Positions 9,156 through 17,868 of a stretch of 64,000 nt of DNA are shown one piece after another. A program made the position numbers and the translations under genes. Each line of letters starts with the position of its first letter. Position 1 is the stretch's first letter. Below the pieces are notes generated by a model. It was not told the DNA's origin, ran no database searches, and was given only the letters and a program-made list of their open reading frames with translations. The stretch is from Amycolatopsis sp. EV170708-02-1 (lineage in GTDB: Bacteria; Actinomycetota; Actinomycetes; Mycobacteriales; Pseudonocardiaceae), in assembly GCF_022479115.1 (NCBI RefSeq), contig NZ_CP092497.1, positions 4,960,001 to 5,024,000 on the forward strand. The letters run 5' to 3'.

Positions 9156-9956
9156 GTGGAAGTGACAGGACGGGTCGTCGTGCTGACCGGCGCGGCACAC
9201 GGTATCGGCGCCGCCATGGCCAGGCGGTTCGCCGCCGAGGGCGCCGCCGGGGTGGTGGTCTCCGATCTCGACCTCGAGGGCGCGGAGAAGGTGGTCGCCG
9301 AGATCACCGCCGCGGGCGGCACCGCGATCGCGCGTCACGCCGACGCGTCGTCCAAAGAGGACTTGAAGATGCTGGTGACCGAGGCCCGCGCGGCGTTCGG
9401 GCCGGTGGATCTCTTCTGCTCCAACGCCGGCGCCGCGTTCGGGACGGGCGTGCACGCCGCGGACGAACAGTGGACGCGGTCGTGGGCGATCAACGTCATG
9501 CAGCATGTGCACGCCGCACAGGTCGCGCTCCCCGCGATGCTGAGCCGGGGCCACGGTTATCTCCTGATCACGGCCTCGGGCGCGGGTCTGCTGGGCACCC
9601 CCGGCGACGCGCCGTACTCGGTGACCAAGCACGCGGCCGTCGGGCTCGCCGAATGGCTGGCCATCACCTACCGTCCGCGCGGGGTCCGGGTCAGCGCGCT
9701 GTGCCCGCTCGGCGTGCGGACCGCGCTGCTGGAGCCGGGTATCGCCGCCGGTCACCCCGCCGCGCTCGCGATCGCCGCCGCCGCGCCCTTGCTGGAGCCG
9801 GAGGACGTCGCGGAATCCGTCGTGCACGGGCTGGCGTCGGAGGAATTCCTGATCCTGCCGCACGAATCGGTGCGGGAGACCTACGCCCGCAAGGCGGCCG
9901 GGCTCGACGAATGGATCGACCGCACCATCCTCGAAACCGGCGCGCGGAAGAGGTGA
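9156..9956 (+). CDS. Short-chain dehydrogenase/reductase (SDR)
   Basis: 266 residues, classical SDR length. The N-terminal NAD(P) site reads TGAAHGIG (11-18), with Asp37 after the second strand (VVVSDLD) suggesting NAD(H) preference. NAG at 90-92, Ser141 and Tyr154/Lys158 (YSVTK) form the catalytic set, so it should be active. The start is a GTG with GGAG five bases upstream; a second in-frame GTG at 9162 is possible. It is transcribed away from the PKS genes and lies 2 bp before the AKR-like gene, so the two are one operon. It probably oxidises or reduces the PKS product or precursor. The substrate cannot be told from sequence. Confidence 0.9.
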   Translation: MEVTGRVVVLTGAAHGIGAAMARRFAAEGAAGVVVSDLDLEGAEKVVAEITAAGGTAIARHADASSKEDLKMLVTEARAAFGPVDLFCSNAGAAFGTGVHAADEQWTRSWAINVMQHVHAAQVALPAMLSRGHGYLLITASGAGLLGTPGDAPYSVTKHAAVGLAEWLAITYRPRGVRVSALCPLGVRTALLEPGIAAGHPAALAIAAAAPLLEPEDVAESVVHGLASEEFLILPHESVRETYARKAAGLDEWIDRTILETGARKR

Positions 9957-9958
9957 CC

Positions 9959-10924
9959 ATGGAGTACCGCAGGCTCGGCGCGAGCGGGCTGTCCGTCAGC
10001 GAGATCTCCTACGGCAACTGGCTCACCCACCCCGACGGCGCGGAATGCGTGCGGACCGCGCTCGACGCGGGCATCACGACCTTCCACACCGCGGCCGCCT
10101 GGGACGACGGTGCCGCCGAAGAGAATCTCGCCGCGGCGCTGAGCCAAGCGCGCCGCGACGACCTCGTCCTGTGCACCGGTGTCTTCTGGCCGGAAGGCCC
10201 GGGTGTCAACGACGCCGGTCTCAGCCGCAAGCACCTGACCACGTCGCTGCACGGCTCGCTCCGGCGGCTGCGCACCGACTACATCGACGTCTACCAGTTG
10301 CTGCGGTTCGACTACCGCACGCCGCTGGAGGAGACTTTCCTCGCGCTGTCGGATCTGGTGCGGCAGGGGAAGATCCTCTACGCGGGCACCGCGGAATGGA
10401 CGGCGGAACAGCTGCTGGAGGCCCGGCCGATCGCCGAACGGCACGGCGTGCCGCTGGTGGCGAACCAGCCGCACTACTCGATGCTGTGGCGGGTCGCCGA
10501 GGCCCAGGTGATGCCGGTGTGCGAACGCTCCGGGATCGGTCAGTTCGCGTCGGTCCCCCTCGCGCAGGGCGTGCTGACCGGAAAGTACCGGCCGGGCGAG
10601 ATCCCGCCCGGCTCACGAGGCTCGAAGGCGGTCGAGACACGGCCACTGCTCCTGCCGGACCTCCTCGAACGGGTCGGCATGCTGCGCGGCGTCGCCGACG
10701 AGGCCGGGCTGACCATGGCCCAGCTGGCGCTCGCGTGGACGTTGCAGCACAACACCGTCGCTTCGGTCGTGATGGGTGCGAGCACCGCCGCCCAGGTGAC
10801 CGAGAACGCGAAGGCGGCCGGGGTGGTGCTGGACCTCGACGCGCTGACGCGGATCGATCACCTGCTGGGGAGCTTCGTGCAGACGGATCCGCGGCTGACC
10901 TGGTCGCCTCCCGCGATCAGCTGA
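9959..10924 (+). CDS. Aldo/keto reductase-fold protein lacking the catalytic tetrad
   Basis: 321 residues, ATG two bases after the SDR stop. The AGGTGA at the SDR stop serves as ribosome site. The chain aligns well with the Kv-beta/YghZ branch of AKRs: GASGLSVS at the start, GLSRKHL, LRTDYIDVYQ, the TPLEET helix start, and a C-terminal NADP-type region (MGASTAAQVTENAKA). At the four catalytic positions, however, the usual Asp, Tyr, Lys and His/Asn are His43 (FHTAAAW), Trp48, Gly74 (CTGVFW) and Leu115 (YQLLRFD). Normal hydride-transfer chemistry therefore looks impossible. The fold may bind cofactor or product, act as a subunit or chaperone of the PKS system, or catalyse another reaction. The reading frame and codon use are intact, so it is not a pseudogene. 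Confidence 0.88.
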   Translation: MEYRRLGASGLSVSEISYGNWLTHPDGAECVRTALDAGITTFHTAAAWDDGAAEENLAAALSQARRDDLVLCTGVFWPEGPGVNDAGLSRKHLTTSLHGSLRRLRTDYIDVYQLLRFDYRTPLEETFLALSDLVRQGKILYAGTAEWTAEQLLEARPIAERHGVPLVANQPHYSMLWRVAEAQVMPVCERSGIGQFASVPLAQGVLTGKYRPGEIPPGSRGSKAVETRPLLLPDLLERVGMLRGVADEAGLTMAQLALAWTLQHNTVASVVMGASTAAQVTENAKAAGVVLDLDALTRIDHLLGSFVQTDPRLTWSPPAIS

Positions 10925-10931
10925 CGCCTCG

Positions 10932-10979
10932 CCTCGTGAGTGGCGAGGACGGTTAGAACCGTCCTCGCCACTCACGAGG
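10932..10979. repeat. Intergenic palindrome, family A copy 1 (probable bidirectional terminator)
   Basis: A perfect inverted repeat with 23-bp arms and a 2-nt loop (AG), lying between the convergent AKR-like and GH3 genes. The core AGGACGGTT-AG-AACCGTCCT and the outer CTCGTGAGTG/CACTCACGAG recur at 26095-26146 and 38801-38852. Confidence 0.85.
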
Positions 10980-10981
10980 GG

Positions 10982-13615
10982 TCAGTTCAGACTCGAGCAA
11001 GGCCTCGCATCGGGATCCTGCGCGCCCTTGGGCACCCACCGCACGTTCGCGAACGACGCGGAGAACTTGCCGTCGGTGTAGACCAGGAACGGCGTGTTGA
11101 CGTTCTCCAGGTCCAGCCCGTTCGCGAAGCACGACACCGGGATCTTCACCGTCGTCTTCGGCGCCCCCGCCAGGTCGGTGAACAGCTTGGTGGCGTTCAC
11201 CTCGGAGAAGCACGGGTAGACGCAGTGCATGCTGATCACCGTCCGGTTGGCCGGCGCCTCGTGCACCACCGTGTCGAACTCCAGCGCCGCGTCGGCGTTG
11301 AGGTAACCCCGCAGATCGTTGGTACCGGCTGGGTTCTGGAAGTAGAGCTGCGCCGGGCCGGTGCCGGTCCAGGTCGCCTTGAGGCCGTCCTGCTGCACGT
11401 TCACGTCCGACTGCACGACGCCGATCTCGGCGTGTGACGCGGTGCCGTCGGGGCCGATCTCGGTACCGCCCCAGTTCTCCGCGGAACCGATGAAACCCTT
11501 GTACGGTGCGACATCGGTGCGGTTGAACACTTCGAGATCCTCGGTCGCGGTGCCGCCGCCACCGGTCGAGCCGCAGGTCACCGGCCCGGCCGTCTCGTCC
11601 AGCTGCCCGACGGTGACGCGCTGCCCGGTCTTGAGGCCGTAGCCGAGTTTGAACAGCGGGTCGTAGTCGGCCGAACCCGCGTTCAGCGGCGTCTGGCAAG
11701 CGCTCTTCGGCCACGAGTACGGCAGCGTGGCCTTGAAGCCACCCTTGACCAGGACGTCGGCGACGCCACCGCCTTCGGTACCCGGCAGCCAGGCCGCGAC
11801 GAACGCGTCGGAACGGTTGATCTCCTTGTTCATGTACAGCGGGCGGCCGCCCACGTAGACCGTGACGACCGGAGCGCCCTTCCCGCGGACCTTGTCCAGC
11901 ACGGCCAGGTCCTCGGGGTAGAGCCTCGACGCCTCCAGGGTCTTGCGCGTCAGGTCGCCGACGCCTTCCGCGTACGGGGTCTCACCGACCACGGCGATGA
12001 CCGCGTCGTAGCCCTTCGGGTCGGTGTCGCCCTTCTCGTCGAAGGTGACGTTGACGTCGCCGAGCTGTTGCTTGAGCCCGGCGAGGATCGACGTGGCGTT
12101 CGGGAAGTCGGCGTTGGTGTTGCCGGTCCCCTGCCAGCTCAGCGTCCAGCCGCCGGTCTGGTTCTGGATGCTGTCCGCGCTCTTGCCGACCACGAGGACC
12201 TTCGACTTCGGCTTGAGCGGCAGCACGTTGCCGTTGTTCTTCAGCAGCGTCTGCGAGGAGCGGACCGCGTCACGCGCCAGCCAGGTCTCCTTCAGCGCCT
12301 CGTCGGAGTTGGCGTAGGACCGGTCCGACGGCTTCTGCGACTCGTACAGCCCGGAGCGCAGCTTGACGCGCAGGATGCGGGTCACCGCGTCGTCGATCCG
12401 CGACATCGGGATCTGGCCGCCGTTGACCTGGGCGACGGTGTTGGTGATGAACGCCTTCCAGTCGTTCGGCACCATCACGATGTCGATGCCGGCGTTGATC
12501 GCCTGCGGGCAGGAGGCGTTGGTGCAGCCGGGAACCTGGCCGATGCCGTTCCAGTCGGACACGACGAGGCCGTCGAAGCCCATCTTGCCCTTGAGGATCT
12601 GGTTCAGCGCCTTGTCGCTGCCGTGCAGCTTGCCCTCGTCGATGCCGAGTTCGGCGTTGGTCCAGCTGTTGAACGACACCATCACCGTCTGGGAGCCCGC
12701 GGCGAGCGCGCCGTAGTAGCCCTGGCCGTGGACGTTGATCATCTCGGCCTCGGACGACGGGTTGACGCCCTGATCCTGTCCCTTGAGGGTGCCGCCGTCA
12801 CCGATGAAGTGCTTGGCGGTACCGATCACGCCGTTGTAGCCGATGCGCTTGGTCGAGCCGTCCTGGAGCCCGTTGATCGCCTCGTAGCCGTAGGCCCTGG
12901 TGATCCTCGGGTCCTCGGAGAACCCTTCGTAAGTGCGTCCCCAGCGGTCGTCCTTCACGACGGCCAGCGTCGGCGCGAAGGCCCAGTCCTGGCCGGTGGC
13001 GCGGATCTGCCGGGCCGTCGCCGCGGAGATGTCGCGCACCAGGCACGGGTCGTGCGCCGCACCGAGCCCGATGTTGTGCGGGAAGACGGTGGCCCCGTAC
13101 ACGTTGTTGTTGCCGTGCACGGCGTCGATGCCCCAGATCACCGGGATCTTCGTCCGGCTGCTCTTCGCGGCGTCCCAATAGGAATCGGCGAGTTTCAGCC
13201 AGTCCTGCTGGGAGGCGTGCTTGTCCTTGTTCGGCCACGAGCCGCCGCCGTTGAGGACCGAGCCGATCGAGTACTGGCGGACCTCGTCGGGGGTGATCGC
13301 GGCGATCTCGGGCTGTGTCATCTGCCCGACCTTCTCTTCGAGGGTCATTCCCCCGAGGATCTTGGCGATCCGCTGTTCGTCACCGGCCTTGCCCTTGAAC
13401 CGGCTCTCGACCTTCGGCCAGTCGGCGAGCGTCGGCAGGCTTTTCTCGATGCGGGCGCAGCCGTCCCGGTCGAGCGCGGGCTTCCCGATCACGGGCTGCT
13501 CGGCGGCGACGGCGGCGGGCGTGGCCACCACGGCCCCGCCGAGCAGGGTGAGACTCATCAAGGCGATCAGCGGACTTCGGCGCGCGCGAGCACGTCTTGC
13601 CATGGTCTGGTCCAT
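10982..13615 (-). CDS. Secreted glycoside hydrolase family 3 (ExoP-type beta-glucosidase)
   Basis: 877 residues. A basic N-terminus and hydrophobic core (ALMSLTLLGGAVVATPAA) form a signal peptide, so the enzyme acts outside the cell. The GH3 N-terminal barrel shows VIWGIDAVHG, the FAPTLAVVKDDRWGR loop and the nucleophile Asp at about 354 in VVSDWNG. The second GH3 domain runs to about 680. The last ~190 residues match the extra beta-sandwich of ExoP-type exo-1,3/1,4-beta-glucanases, with Cys pairs (HCVYPCFS, CFANG, PCSSLN). It releases glucose from beta-glucans; linkage preference is unknown. The start could instead be the in-frame ATG at 13603. There is no linked sugar transporter or LacI regulator, so it looks like a stand-alone scavenging enzyme. 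Confidence 0.93.
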   Translation of the reverse strand: MDQTMARRARARRSPLIALMSLTLLGGAVVATPAAVAAEQPVIGKPALDRDGCARIEKSLPTLADWPKVESRFKGKAGDEQRIAKILGGMTLEEKVGQMTQPEIAAITPDEVRQYSIGSVLNGGGSWPNKDKHASQQDWLKLADSYWDAAKSSRTKIPVIWGIDAVHGNNNVYGATVFPHNIGLGAAHDPCLVRDISAATARQIRATGQDWAFAPTLAVVKDDRWGRTYEGFSEDPRITRAYGYEAINGLQDGSTKRIGYNGVIGTAKHFIGDGGTLKGQDQGVNPSSEAEMINVHGQGYYGALAAGSQTVMVSFNSWTNAELGIDEGKLHGSDKALNQILKGKMGFDGLVVSDWNGIGQVPGCTNASCPQAINAGIDIVMVPNDWKAFITNTVAQVNGGQIPMSRIDDAVTRILRVKLRSGLYESQKPSDRSYANSDEALKETWLARDAVRSSQTLLKNNGNVLPLKPKSKVLVVGKSADSIQNQTGGWTLSWQGTGNTNADFPNATSILAGLKQQLGDVNVTFDEKGDTDPKGYDAVIAVVGETPYAEGVGDLTRKTLEASRLYPEDLAVLDKVRGKGAPVVTVYVGGRPLYMNKEINRSDAFVAAWLPGTEGGGVADVLVKGGFKATLPYSWPKSACQTPLNAGSADYDPLFKLGYGLKTGQRVTVGQLDETAGPVTCGSTGGGGTATEDLEVFNRTDVAPYKGFIGSAENWGGTEIGPDGTASHAEIGVVQSDVNVQQDGLKATWTGTGPAQLYFQNPAGTNDLRGYLNADAALEFDTVVHEAPANRTVISMHCVYPCFSEVNATKLFTDLAGAPKTTVKIPVSCFANGLDLENVNTPFLVYTDGKFSASFANVRWVPKGAQDPDARPCSSLN

Positions 13616-13717
13616 TCTGCGGGAGGCGGGGACCGGCCGATCCTCACCGGCCCCGGCGGCGGCGTCAAGAGTTTCCGGCCGATACGCCGCCTGTTAATTT
13701 TTGCCGTGAACTAAGAC

Positions 13718-13933
13718 TCATCCGGCCACCCGCCGCCGATTGCGCCGCTTGGCGGTGTACGGCAGCGCGAACAGGTACAGCCCGCTGAACATCAGCAGGA
13801 AGAGCGGCGGCAGTGGCGTGTAGAGCACCCACTGCGCAGGGTCGCCCTGCGCCACCACGACGAAGCAGACGATGACGGTGGCGACGAAGACGAGGGACGT
13901 CCACCGGTGGAACGTCCGGATCCGCTTGCTCAC
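13718..13933 (-). CDS. Small two-TM membrane protein
   Basis: 71 residues, GTG start preceded by AGGAGG at good spacing. Two hydrophobic segments (about 11-27 and 38-57) flank a short loop, with a basic tail (KRRNRRR) that should stay cytoplasmic. I do not recognise a functional family. It lies between the GH3 gene (same strand, 100 bp further on) and the divergent NmrA-like gene. No partner is obvious. Confidence 0.72.
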   Translation of the reverse strand: MSKRIRTFHRWTSLVFVATVIVCFVVVAQGDPAQWVLYTPLPPLFLLMFSGLYLFALPYTAKRRNRRRVAG

Positions 13934-14020
13934 GAGAACCTCCTGGAGTCGTTTTGCCTGATGGCGAAGACGCTAGGGATCCCAGGGGCACCGACGCTTC
14001 TCGATTCCTGATCGGTCCGC

Positions 14021-14049
14021 TTGACCTCCACATTACTTGAGCTTTTACC
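14021..14049 (+). promoter_or_regulatory. Promoter of the NmrA-like gene
   Basis: A -35 hexamer TTGACC (14021-14026), 17 bp, then a weaker -10 TTTACC (14044-14049). It lies 27 bp before the ATG at 14076. Confidence 0.4.
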
Positions 14050-14075
14050 TTCACGGGAAACGAAGGGAATCACTC

Positions 14076-14882
14076 ATGACCGTCTTGGTAACCGGGGCCA
14101 CCGGGAACACCGGCCGCCACGTCGTGGCCGAACTCGTCCGCCGCGGGGAACCTGTCCGGGCACTCACCAGGAACCCCGCCGAAGCCCGGCTTCCGGCGGG
14201 TGTCGAACTCGTGAAAGGCACCCACACCGCGCCCGAGACCCTGACCGAGGCCCTGGAAGGTGTCACCAAGCTGCACATCACCGTCACCGCGGGGCTCGCC
14301 GACGTCGGCCAGGATCTGGTCAAACGCGCCGTGGACGCGGGCGTGCGCCGGATGACCGTCGTCTGGGGCGGCTACGTCGGTCCGACGGAACAGGCCATGG
14401 CCGAATCCGGGGTGGAATGGACACGCCTGGAACCTCAGGAGTTCATGTCCAACGCCCTGACCTGGGCCGACTCGGTCCGCGCCGAAGGCGTGATCCGCGA
14501 GCCGTTCGACCTTCCGAGCGCGGTGGTGCACGAAGGCGACATCGGCGCCGTCGCCGCGACCGCGCTCGTGGAGGACGGGCACTCCGGCAAGGTCTACAAC
14601 CTCACCGGGCCGCAGGCGCTGACGACGAGCGAACGGATCGCCATCCTCGGCTCCGCGGTCGGCCGTGAGCTCACACTGGAGGAGATCACGCGGCAGCAGG
14701 CGATCGATCGCCTGCTGGCCGACGGCGTCTCGGTCGCGGACGCCGAGTACGTCGTCGGCTGGCACAGCGATCCGCCGGTCGAGGCGCGCACCGTCGTCGA
14801 CACGATCGAGAAGGTGACCGGACGGCCTGCCCGCACGTTCGCCCAGTGGGTCGCCGAGCACGCCGACCGGTTCAGGTCGTGA
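14076..14882 (+). CDS. NmrA-like NAD(P)-binding protein (QOR/azoreductase-like)
   Basis: 268 residues. I place the start at the ATG preceding VLVTGATGNTG, with GAAGGGA upstream. An upstream TTG (14037) keeps the frame open but has no ribosome site. The Rossmann motif GATGNTG at 7-13 and an atypical SDR layout without a classical YxxxK indicate the NmrA/HSCARG family. These are quinone or NADPH-sensing reductases, or redox-sensing proteins. The C-terminal half contains a typical NmrA substrate-side region (NLTGPQALTTSERIAILG). The stop overlaps the convergent Lrp gene by 11 bp. Its role may relate to the divergent Lrp/MFS pair, but that is inference. Confidence 0.88.
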   Translation: MTVLVTGATGNTGRHVVAELVRRGEPVRALTRNPAEARLPAGVELVKGTHTAPETLTEALEGVTKLHITVTAGLADVGQDLVKRAVDAGVRRMTVVWGGYVGPTEQAMAESGVEWTRLEPQEFMSNALTWADSVRAEGVIREPFDLPSAVVHEGDIGAVAATALVEDGHSGKVYNLTGPQALTTSERIAILGSAVGRELTLEEITRQQAIDRLLADGVSVADAEYVVGWHSDPPVEARTVVDTIEKVTGRPARTFAQWVAEHADRFRS

Positions 14883-15822
14883 GCGGGCCGACCGCCTTCA
14901 CGTTCTCCAGCACCGGGGCGGTGTGCACCGTGTGGATCGCCAGCAGCGCGCCCAGCCGGCGCGTGAGGTAGTGGTGTAGCGCGGCGGGATCCGGGCACAA
15001 CGCCTGCGCGGCCAGGTTGGTGGGCCCGGTCGTGGCGACGACGACGGCCAGCTCCTCGTGGGTGGCCAGCGTCGTCGCCACCTCGTCGAGATCCGCCGGC
15101 GCGACGGCCATCCACAGGAACGCCTGGGTGGTGACGCCGTACAGGGCCGCGCTGATCTCGACGTCGAAGAAGAGCGCGCCTCGCGCGCGCAGATCCGCGA
15201 GGCGGCGCGCCGCCGTCGCCGGGGCCAGGCCCGCCGCGGCGGCGAGCTCCGCGATGCTCGCCCGGCCGTCGTGCCGGAGGGCGGCGATCAGCGCGTGATC
15301 CGCCGCCGTCAGCGGGCTCTCCTCACCGGCGGATTCCGGCGGTCGCAACGCTTCCTGCTGCTCCTCGGTCAGCGCGGCGACCCGGCCGCGCCACGCCGTC
15401 GGGCCGCCGAGGTAGGTGTGCAGGATGAAATGCGCGGACACCGCCGTGACACTCGCGGCGCGCGGGATGTCGTGCAGCAGCATGGCGCTCTGCGCGTGCC
15501 TCGGCGTATGCGCGATCGTCACGATCTCCGTGCCGCCGGAGGTGAGCTTGACCCAGGACGTGTCCGGCCGCCTGGCCAGCGAGCGGGCGAGCGTCCGCGC
15601 GGTGGCGGGCTGCGCGCTCAGCCGTACGAGCCACTGCGTCAGCCCCGTCTGGCCGGGATCGGGCAGACCCACCACGCGTAACCCGGATTCGGCCCGGAGC
15701 CGCTGATAGCGCCGGGCGACGGTCTGGGTCGAGACACCGAGCACCGTACCGATCCGGCTGAACGGCGCGCGGGCGTCGATCTGGAGCGCGTGGATCAAAG
15801 CGCGGTCGATGTCGTCGAGCAT
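14872..15822 (-). CDS. Lrp/AsnC-family regulator with two AsnC-type HTH modules
   Basis: 316 residues, roughly twice a typical Lrp. The N-terminus begins with an AsnC HTH (LDDIDRALIHALQIDARAPF, followed by VSTQTVARRYQRL). A second HTH follows near residue 180 (LIAALRHDGRASIAELAAAA). Each is followed by a RAM-like ligand/oligomerisation domain. This double arrangement is common in actinomycetes. The start faces the MFS exporter gene across 67 bp, so the exporter is the likely target, with an amino acid or small metabolite as effector. It converges on and overlaps the NmrA-like gene by 11 bp. Confidence 0.92.
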   Translation of the reverse strand: MLDDIDRALIHALQIDARAPFSRIGTVLGVSTQTVARRYQRLRAESGLRVVGLPDPGQTGLTQWLVRLSAQPATARTLARSLARRPDTSWVKLTSGGTEIVTIAHTPRHAQSAMLLHDIPRAASVTAVSAHFILHTYLGGPTAWRGRVAALTEEQQEALRPPESAGEESPLTAADHALIAALRHDGRASIAELAAAAGLAPATAARRLADLRARGALFFDVEISAALYGVTTQAFLWMAVAPADLDEVATTLATHEELAVVVATTGPTNLAAQALCPDPAALHHYLTRRLGALLAIHTVHTAPVLENVKAVGPLTT

Positions 15823-15889
15823 GGAATATTTCGTCCATCCGGTCCGGGATTCGTGGAACAGAAGTCATCTTCACCGCACGCTCTCGATC

Positions 15890-17173
15890 ATGCAACCGAC
15901 GAAGAGCGGATCCGTCCCGCTCGCCACGCTGCTCGCGGCGGAGGCGATGAACGTGCTGGACTCGACGATCACCCAGGTCGCCGGTCCGGCGATCCACGCC
16001 GACCTCGGCGGCCCCGCTTCCGCCATCCCATGGTTCGGCGCCGCGTACACACTCCCGTTCGCGGTGCTGCTCATCACCGGTGGCAGGCTCGGCGACCTGC
16101 TGGGCCGCCGCCGCGTTTTCCTGTCCGGCGTCGCCGTGTTCGCGCTGGCCTCCCTGTGCTGCGCGCTCGCACCGGGCACCGGCGTGCTCATCGGCGCGCG
16201 AGCGGTGCAGGGTATGGCGGCGGCACTGGTGATCCCGCAGACCTTCGGCTTGATCAAGGTCATGTTCTCCGGCCCGGCGCTGGCGGCGGCTCTGGGCTGG
16301 AACGGGCCGGTGGTCGGCCTGTCCGCCGTGAGCGGGCCGTTGCTCGGCGCCTTGCTGACGGATCTGGTCTCATGGCGGGCGGCGTTCCTGGTGAACGTGC
16401 CGATCTCGATCGCGGTGCTCGTCGCGGGACGGCTGCTGCCGGAAGACCGCGCCGAGCATCCGGTCCGGCTGGACGTGCCGGGCACCTTGCTCGCCTCACT
16501 CGGCATCGGGCTTCTCGTGTACCCGCTGATCGACAGGTGGAGCTGGGGCCTGTTCGCCGCCGGTGCCGCCGTGCTGGTGCTGTTCGGGTTCCATCAGCGG
16601 AACCGACGTCATCCGCTGGTCGAGCCGAGCCTGTTCGGACATCGTGGTTTCCCCGCCGCGCTGGCGGCGTCGACCCTGTTCTTCGCCGTGATGAACGGGG
16701 TGATGCTCGTGGTGGTCCTGCACCAGCAACTCGACCAAGGTCTCGGCGTACTCGCGTCCGGGCTGACACTGCTGCCGTGGTCGGGCGGGCTGGCGATTTC
16801 TTCGTGGGCGGCGGGAAAATGGCTCGTTCCCCGATACGGCTCGCGTGTCGCCTTCGCCGGTCTGGCGCTGCTGCTCGGAGGAATCCTGCTGGCTCTCGAT
16901 GGCGCGCTGCCGATCGCGCTCGGGATCGGCGGGCTCGGACTGGGGCTGTTCACGGTGCCGTTCTTCACCGCGGCGCTGTCCGTCGTCCGTCCACACGAGA
17001 CCGGATCCGCGGCGGGACTGCTGAACGCGGTGCAGCAAGTCGGCGCGACGCTGGGTATCGCGGTGTTCGGCTCCGTCTTCCTGCACGGCCATTCCGTGGT
17101 GCGGGCGTTCTCGCTCGCGGCGGCGCTGGTGGTGGCGACCATGGTCGCGACCGCACTGATGCCCCGGACCTGA
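15890..17173 (+). CDS. MFS drug/metabolite exporter (DHA2-like)
   Basis: 427 residues, starting at the ATG of MQPTKSGSV. The frame is open upstream to 15809 but that part overlaps the divergent Lrp start and is charged. Loop 2-3 carries the MFS signature GGRLGDLLGRRRVFLSG, and motif C-like glycine/proline residues follow (NGPVVGLSAVSGPLLGALL). At least twelve hydrophobic segments are visible, as in proton-coupled DHA2 exporters. It is divergent from the Lrp-type regulator, which probably controls it. The substrate is unknown. A 25-bp-stem terminator lies 26 bp after the stop. Confidence 0.9.
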   Translation: MQPTKSGSVPLATLLAAEAMNVLDSTITQVAGPAIHADLGGPASAIPWFGAAYTLPFAVLLITGGRLGDLLGRRRVFLSGVAVFALASLCCALAPGTGVLIGARAVQGMAAALVIPQTFGLIKVMFSGPALAAALGWNGPVVGLSAVSGPLLGALLTDLVSWRAAFLVNVPISIAVLVAGRLLPEDRAEHPVRLDVPGTLLASLGIGLLVYPLIDRWSWGLFAAGAAVLVLFGFHQRNRRHPLVEPSLFGHRGFPAALAASTLFFAVMNGVMLVVVLHQQLDQGLGVLASGLTLLPWSGGLAISSWAAGKWLVPRYGSRVAFAGLALLLGGILLALDGALPIALGIGGLGLGLFTVPFFTAALSVVRPHETGSAAGLLNAVQQVGATLGIAVFGSVFLHGHSVVRAFSLAAALVVATMVATALMPRT

Positions 17174-17198
17174 GATGGTCACTGGGCTCACCGGCTCG

Positions 17199-17253
17199 GT
17201 CCGTGAAGGACTCCTTGAGGGACTCTGGGTCCCTCAAGGAGTCCTTCACGGAC
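17199..17253. terminator. Bidirectional terminator hairpin
   Basis: Perfect 25-bp arms (17199-17223 and 17229-17253) around a 5-nt loop, between the convergent MFS and Rrf2 genes. There is no U-tract, as usual in actinomycetes. Confidence 0.85.
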
Positions 17254-17278
17254 TTCAGGCTGCCCCTGGACCGGCGCG

Positions 17279-17761
17279 CTACGCCTCCGCGGCCTTGAAC
17301 CACGCGCCGATCCCCGCGAGCGCGCCCGGACCGTAGTCACCCCGGACGTCGTCGGCCAGATCCGCGATGGAGACGGCGCGCAACGCCGCCCGCCATTGGA
17401 CTTCGGCGTTCGCCATCGCGCGGCTGATGGCGCACGGCGTCGTGCACGCCTCGGGCGGCGTCGCCATCGGGCCGCGCTGCCGGATCTCGGTGCAGACGAA
17501 GGCCGGGCCGGGTCCGTCGATGGCCTCGACGACGTCGAGCACCGTGATCTCCGAAGGCGGCCTGGTGAGGACGTAGCCGCCGGCCTTCCCCTGCACCGAC
17601 CGGATGAGACCGGCCCGGGAAAGCGCCTGGAGCTGCTTCGCGAGGTAACTCGGTGAGACGTCGTGCAGCTGCGCGAGGCGCGCGGCGGGCGCGGGTTCGT
17701 CGACCGAGGTCAGCACCACACAGCAGTGCAGGGCCCACTCGACCCCACCGGACATCTTCAC
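17279..17761 (-). CDS. Rrf2-family transcriptional regulator
   Basis: 160 residues. The winged HTH (LAQLHDVSPSYLAKQLQAL) and wing GKAGGYVLTRPP are hallmark Rrf2 features. Three cysteines in the central loop (VCTEIRQRG, then ACTTPC) sit where IscR/NsrR proteins bind an Fe-S cluster, so redox or thiol sensing is plausible. Starts at GTG 17761 or ATG 17755 are both possible; neither has a strong ribosome site. It faces an SDR-like gene across a region with two perfect 21-bp palindromes, which it very likely binds, repressing that gene and perhaps itself. Confidence 0.93.
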   Translation of the reverse strand: MKMSGGVEWALHCCVVLTSVDEPAPAARLAQLHDVSPSYLAKQLQALSRAGLIRSVQGKAGGYVLTRPPSEITVLDVVEAIDGPGPAFVCTEIRQRGPMATPPEACTTPCAISRAMANAEVQWRAALRAVSIADLADDVRGDYGPGALAGIGAWFKAAEA

Positions 17762-17783
17762 CCGGATGACTCTAACCCGCCTC

Positions 17784-17835
17784 TTGACTCGGACACAATA
17801 TGTCCGAGTAATATCTCGGACATGAGGTGTCCGAG
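17784..17835 (+). promoter_or_regulatory. Promoter with twin Rrf2 operators
   Basis: The -35 TTGACT (17784-17789) and -10 TAATAT (17809-17814) point toward the SDR-like gene. Operator 1, CTCGGACA-N5-TGTCCGAG at 17788-17808, fills the spacer. Operator 2, with identical arms, is at 17815-17835 over the expected transcription start. The centres are 27 bp apart. Confidence 0.8.
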
Positions 17836-17868
17836 TTGACGGGCGCCACCGACGAAGGGCACTGGGTC

